From Hydractinia symbiolongicarpus (lineage: Eukaryota > Cnidaria > Hydrozoa > Anthoathecata > Hydractiniidae), in NCBI RefSeq assembly GCF_029227915.1, contig NC_079879.1, positions 14,820,001 to 14,884,000 on the forward strand: a stretch of DNA of 64,000 nt, read 5' to 3'. Both the position numbers and the translations under genes were made by a program. The notes beneath the pieces were generated by a model. That model did no database searches, was not told the origin of the DNA, and saw only the letters and a program-made list of their open reading frames with translations. Below, one piece after another: positions 62,241 to 64,000 of this stretch (position 1 is the stretch's first letter; every line of letters begins with the position of its first letter).

Positions 62241-64000
62241 GCCTCACACGTAAATCACGTGGTTCCATTTGGCTGTGCAGGTTACCATTGGACTATTCCT
62301 TCCAGTCTCAATGCGCTACAACGTCCCAAGTCGTTTTCATTGGCGAAGTTGCCTTAAAACACTCTTAACTACGTGCACAGTCCTATAAAGGCTGTATTAT
62401 GGTCTTTTGCAGTCTAATAAATGCCTCACACGTAAATCACGTTGTTCCATTTGCCTGTGCAGGTTACCATTAAACTAGTCGTTCCAGTCTCAATGCGCTA
62501 CAACGTCCCAAGTCGTTTTCATTAGCGCCGTAGCTTTACAACACTCTTAACTACGTGCACAGTCCTATAAAGGCTGTAATATGGCTTTTTGCAGTCTAAT
62601 AAAGGCTTCACACGTAAATCACGTGGTTTCACCTGCCTGCGCAGGTTACCTTTGGACTAATCGTTCCAGTCTCAATGCGCTACAACGTCCCGAGTCGTTT
62701 TCATTAGCGCCGTTGCTTTACAACACTCTTAACTACGTGCACAGTGCTATTAAGGCTGTAATATGGCCCTTTGCAGTCTAATAAAAGCCTCACACATAAA
62801 TCACGTGGTTTCACCGGTCTGCGCAGGTTACTATTGGACTATTCCTTACAATTTCAATGCGCTACAACGTCCCAAGTCGTTTTCATTAGCGCCGTTGCCT
62901 TAGAACACTCTTTACTACGTGCACAGTCCTATAAAGGCTGTAATATGGCCTTATGCAGTCTAATGAAGGCCTCACACGTAAATCACGTGATTTCACATGT
63001 CTGCGCAGGTTAGCATTGGACTAGTCAGTCCAGTCTCAATGCGCTACAACGTCCCAAGTCGTTTTCATTAGCGCCGTTGCTTTACAACACTCTTAACTAC
63101 GTGCACAGTCCTATTAAGGCTGTAATATGGCCTTTTGCAGTCTAATAAAAGCCTCACACATAAATCACGTGGTTTCACCGGTCTGCGCAGGTTACCATTG
63201 GACTATTCCTTACAGTCTCAATGCGCTACAACGTTCCAAGTTGTTTTTATTAGCGCCGTTGCCTTACAACACTCTTAACTACGTGCACAGTCCTATAAAG
63301 GCTGTAATATGGACTTTTGCAGTCTAATAAAGTCCTCACACGTAAATCACGTGGCTTCACCGGTCTGCGCAGGTTACCATTGGCCTAATCCTTCATGTTT
63401 CAATGTGCTACAACGTACCAAGTCGTTTTCATTGGCGAAGTTGCCTTAGAACACTCTTAACTACGTGCACAGTCCTATAAAGGCTGTATTATGGCCTTTT
63501 GCAATCTAATAAAGGCCTCACACGTAAATCACGTGGTTCCATTTGCCTGTGCAGGTTACCATTGAACTAGTCAGTCCAGTCTCAATGCACTACAACGTCC
63601 CAAGTCGTTTTCATTAGCGCCGTTGCTTTACAACACTCTTAACTACGTGCACAGTGCTATTAAGGCTGTAATATGCCCTTTGCAGTCTAATAAAAGCCTC
63701 ACACATAAATCACGTGGTTTCACCGGCCTGCGCAGGTTACCATTGGACTATTCTTTACAGTCTCAATGCGCTACAACGTCCCAAGTCGTTTTCATTAGCG
63801 CCGTTGCCTTAGAACACTCTTTACTACGTGCACAGTCCTATAAAGGCTGTAATATGGCCTTATGCAGTCTAATAAAGGCCTCACACGTAAATCACGTGAT
63901 TTCACATGTCTGCGCAGGTTACCATTGGACTAGTCAGTCCAGTCTCAATGCGCTACAACGTCCCAAGTCGTTTTCATTAGCGCCGTTGCTTTACAACACT
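62241..64000 (+). repeat. Duplicated block, copy 2 (truncated by the window end)
   Basis: Repeats 59150-60909 at a shift of 3,091 bp (17 units minus three bases), with few differences such as ggttactattgg near 62831 and caatgcgctac near 63766 against caatgcactac near 60675. It continues beyond the window. Confidence 0.87.

Larger units (their letters stand above)
1..64000 (+). repeat. Tandem satellite DNA array, ~182 bp monomer, ~350 copies
   Basis: The same roughly 182 bp sentence repeats from the first base to the last. Each unit runs: atggccttttgcagtc, aataaaggcctcacacg, aaatcacgtgg, a variable centre, ctacaacgtcccaag, ttacaacactc, aactacgtgcacagtcc, tataaaggctgtaat. Spacings between equivalent ATGs are 182 (or 181) bp or whole multiples. 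All units point the same way; I saw no inverted unit and no non-satellite insertion. The window begins and ends inside monomers, so the array continues on both sides. Such arrays are usually centromeric, pericentromeric or subtelomeric heterochromatin in eukaryotes; which one applies here is inference. I do not recognise the monomer as a named satellite family. Confidence 0.98.
16138..64000 (+). repeat. Array domain II (B, C, D, E, F, G/H, X, Y monomers)
   Basis: From about 16.14 kb the monomer repertoire changes. New classes appear and persist to the end: the 181 bp C class, B with cgtgccttcacc and gtccgaagtcg, D with catgtttcaatgtgc, E with cccaaatcg and ctctttactacg, F with cacataaatcacg, G/H with ggactagtcagtcc, X with a centre attgaactagt or attaaactagt, and Y with gtcccgagtcg. 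The A-type end gaactacgtgcactgtcc is not seen again. Stretches not listed separately contain only these classes in varying order; I see no gene or other element in them. Confidence 0.9.

Noticed and set aside
1-64000. About 190 short + strand open reading frames (63-144 codons) as a multigene peptide family
   Set aside because: They are the same stretch of satellite monomer read over and over. They overlap each other, shift frame every unit because 182 and 181 are not multiples of 3, often rely on TTG as a start, end at the same taataa in the next monomer, and show no domain, signal peptide or ribosome-binding context. Variation between copies is spread evenly and includes frame-changing 1 bp indels.
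1-64000. CRISPR array
   Set aside because: Repeats are 182 bp with no short conserved repeat separated by unique spacers, and no cas genes are present. The variable parts are themselves recurring subfamily variants.
1-64000. Tandem tRNA, 5S rRNA or snRNA gene cluster
   Set aside because: I see no tRNA cloverleaf, no A/B box pair such as ggttcgaatcc, no 5S internal control region and no poly-T terminator in the monomer.
1-64000. Transposon or retroelement insertion inside the array
   Set aside because: The 181/182 bp ladder continues without interruption. The only large length anomaly is the 106 bp unit at 30292, and that is an internal deletion, not an insertion.
1-64000. Canonical 17 bp CENP-B box
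   Set aside because: Reading both strands of each class, I found no site with TTCG, four bases, A, two bases and CGGG together. The best is a half match in Y monomers, reported as a low-interest observation.
1-64000. Bacterial operon or phage interpretation
   Set aside because: No coding-density pattern, no ribosome-binding sites and no recognisable protein. A 64 kb monotonous satellite is not a feature of bacterial or phage genomes.

Overview
The whole 64 kb window is one uninterrupted head-to-tail tandem satellite array. The monomer is about 182 bp (179-183 bp variants, with a common 181 bp class), giving roughly 350 copies, all in the same orientation. I see no protein-coding gene, rRNA, tRNA, transposon, CRISPR array or unique-sequence island. 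The many 63-144 codon open frames on the + strand come from a monomer that happens to lack stops in some frames. They repeat every monomer, overlap each other by about 19 bp, change frame at every unit because 182 is not a multiple of 3, and match no protein family I recognise. The organism cannot be named from the sequence. A 180-bp-class satellite with nested multi-monomer duplications is typical of centromeric or pericentromeric heterochromatin in plants and animals, so the window is almost certainly eukaryotic. The GC content of a reference monomer is about 46% by hand count, and CpG is only mildly depleted.

Layout. Domain I (1 to about 16.14 kb) is built from A-type monomers (ending gaactacgtgcactgtcc) and several partner types. 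It contains an 11-monomer tandem duplication (2.1-6.1 kb, 2,001 bp unit), an 8-monomer duplication (7.2-10.1 kb, 1,456 bp) with a partial third copy at 12.1 kb, a 3-monomer duplication (10.1-11.2 kb) and a short block of divergent singleton monomers (14.66-15.21 kb). Domain II (about 16.14 kb to the end) uses another monomer set, labelled here B, C (181 bp), D, E, F, G/H, X and Y. It starts with two copies of a 14-monomer higher-order repeat (16.3-21.4 kb, about 2,545 bp). Next come runs of C monomers (26.3-28.7 kb), a truncated 106 bp monomer (30.29 kb) and a 1,089 bp duplication in which I saw no differences (34.06-36.24 kb). An overlapping 1,999/2,544/4,543 bp family follows (40-47 kb), then a 911 bp duplication (48.2-50.05 kb), a 546 bp duplication (51.8-52.9 kb) and a nested 3-6 kb duplication family (50.8-64 kb).

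How it works together. Almost every internal duplication has a length that is a whole number of monomers (3, 5, 6, 7, 8, 10, 11, 14, 17, 25-28 units). There is no single fixed higher-order period. This is the signature of repeated in-register unequal exchange or gene conversion. Two junction monomers can be read as chimeras of two subfamilies, with crossovers confined to 20-30 bp of shared sequence. Recurrent short motifs in the monomer (an ATCACGTG box, a CCTGCGCAGG dyad, TATAAA followed 32 bp later by AATAAA) are candidates for protein-binding or transcription signals, but their function is unproven. Coordinates of block edges are hand-read and may be off by some tens of bases, because sequence shared between monomers hides exact breakpoints.
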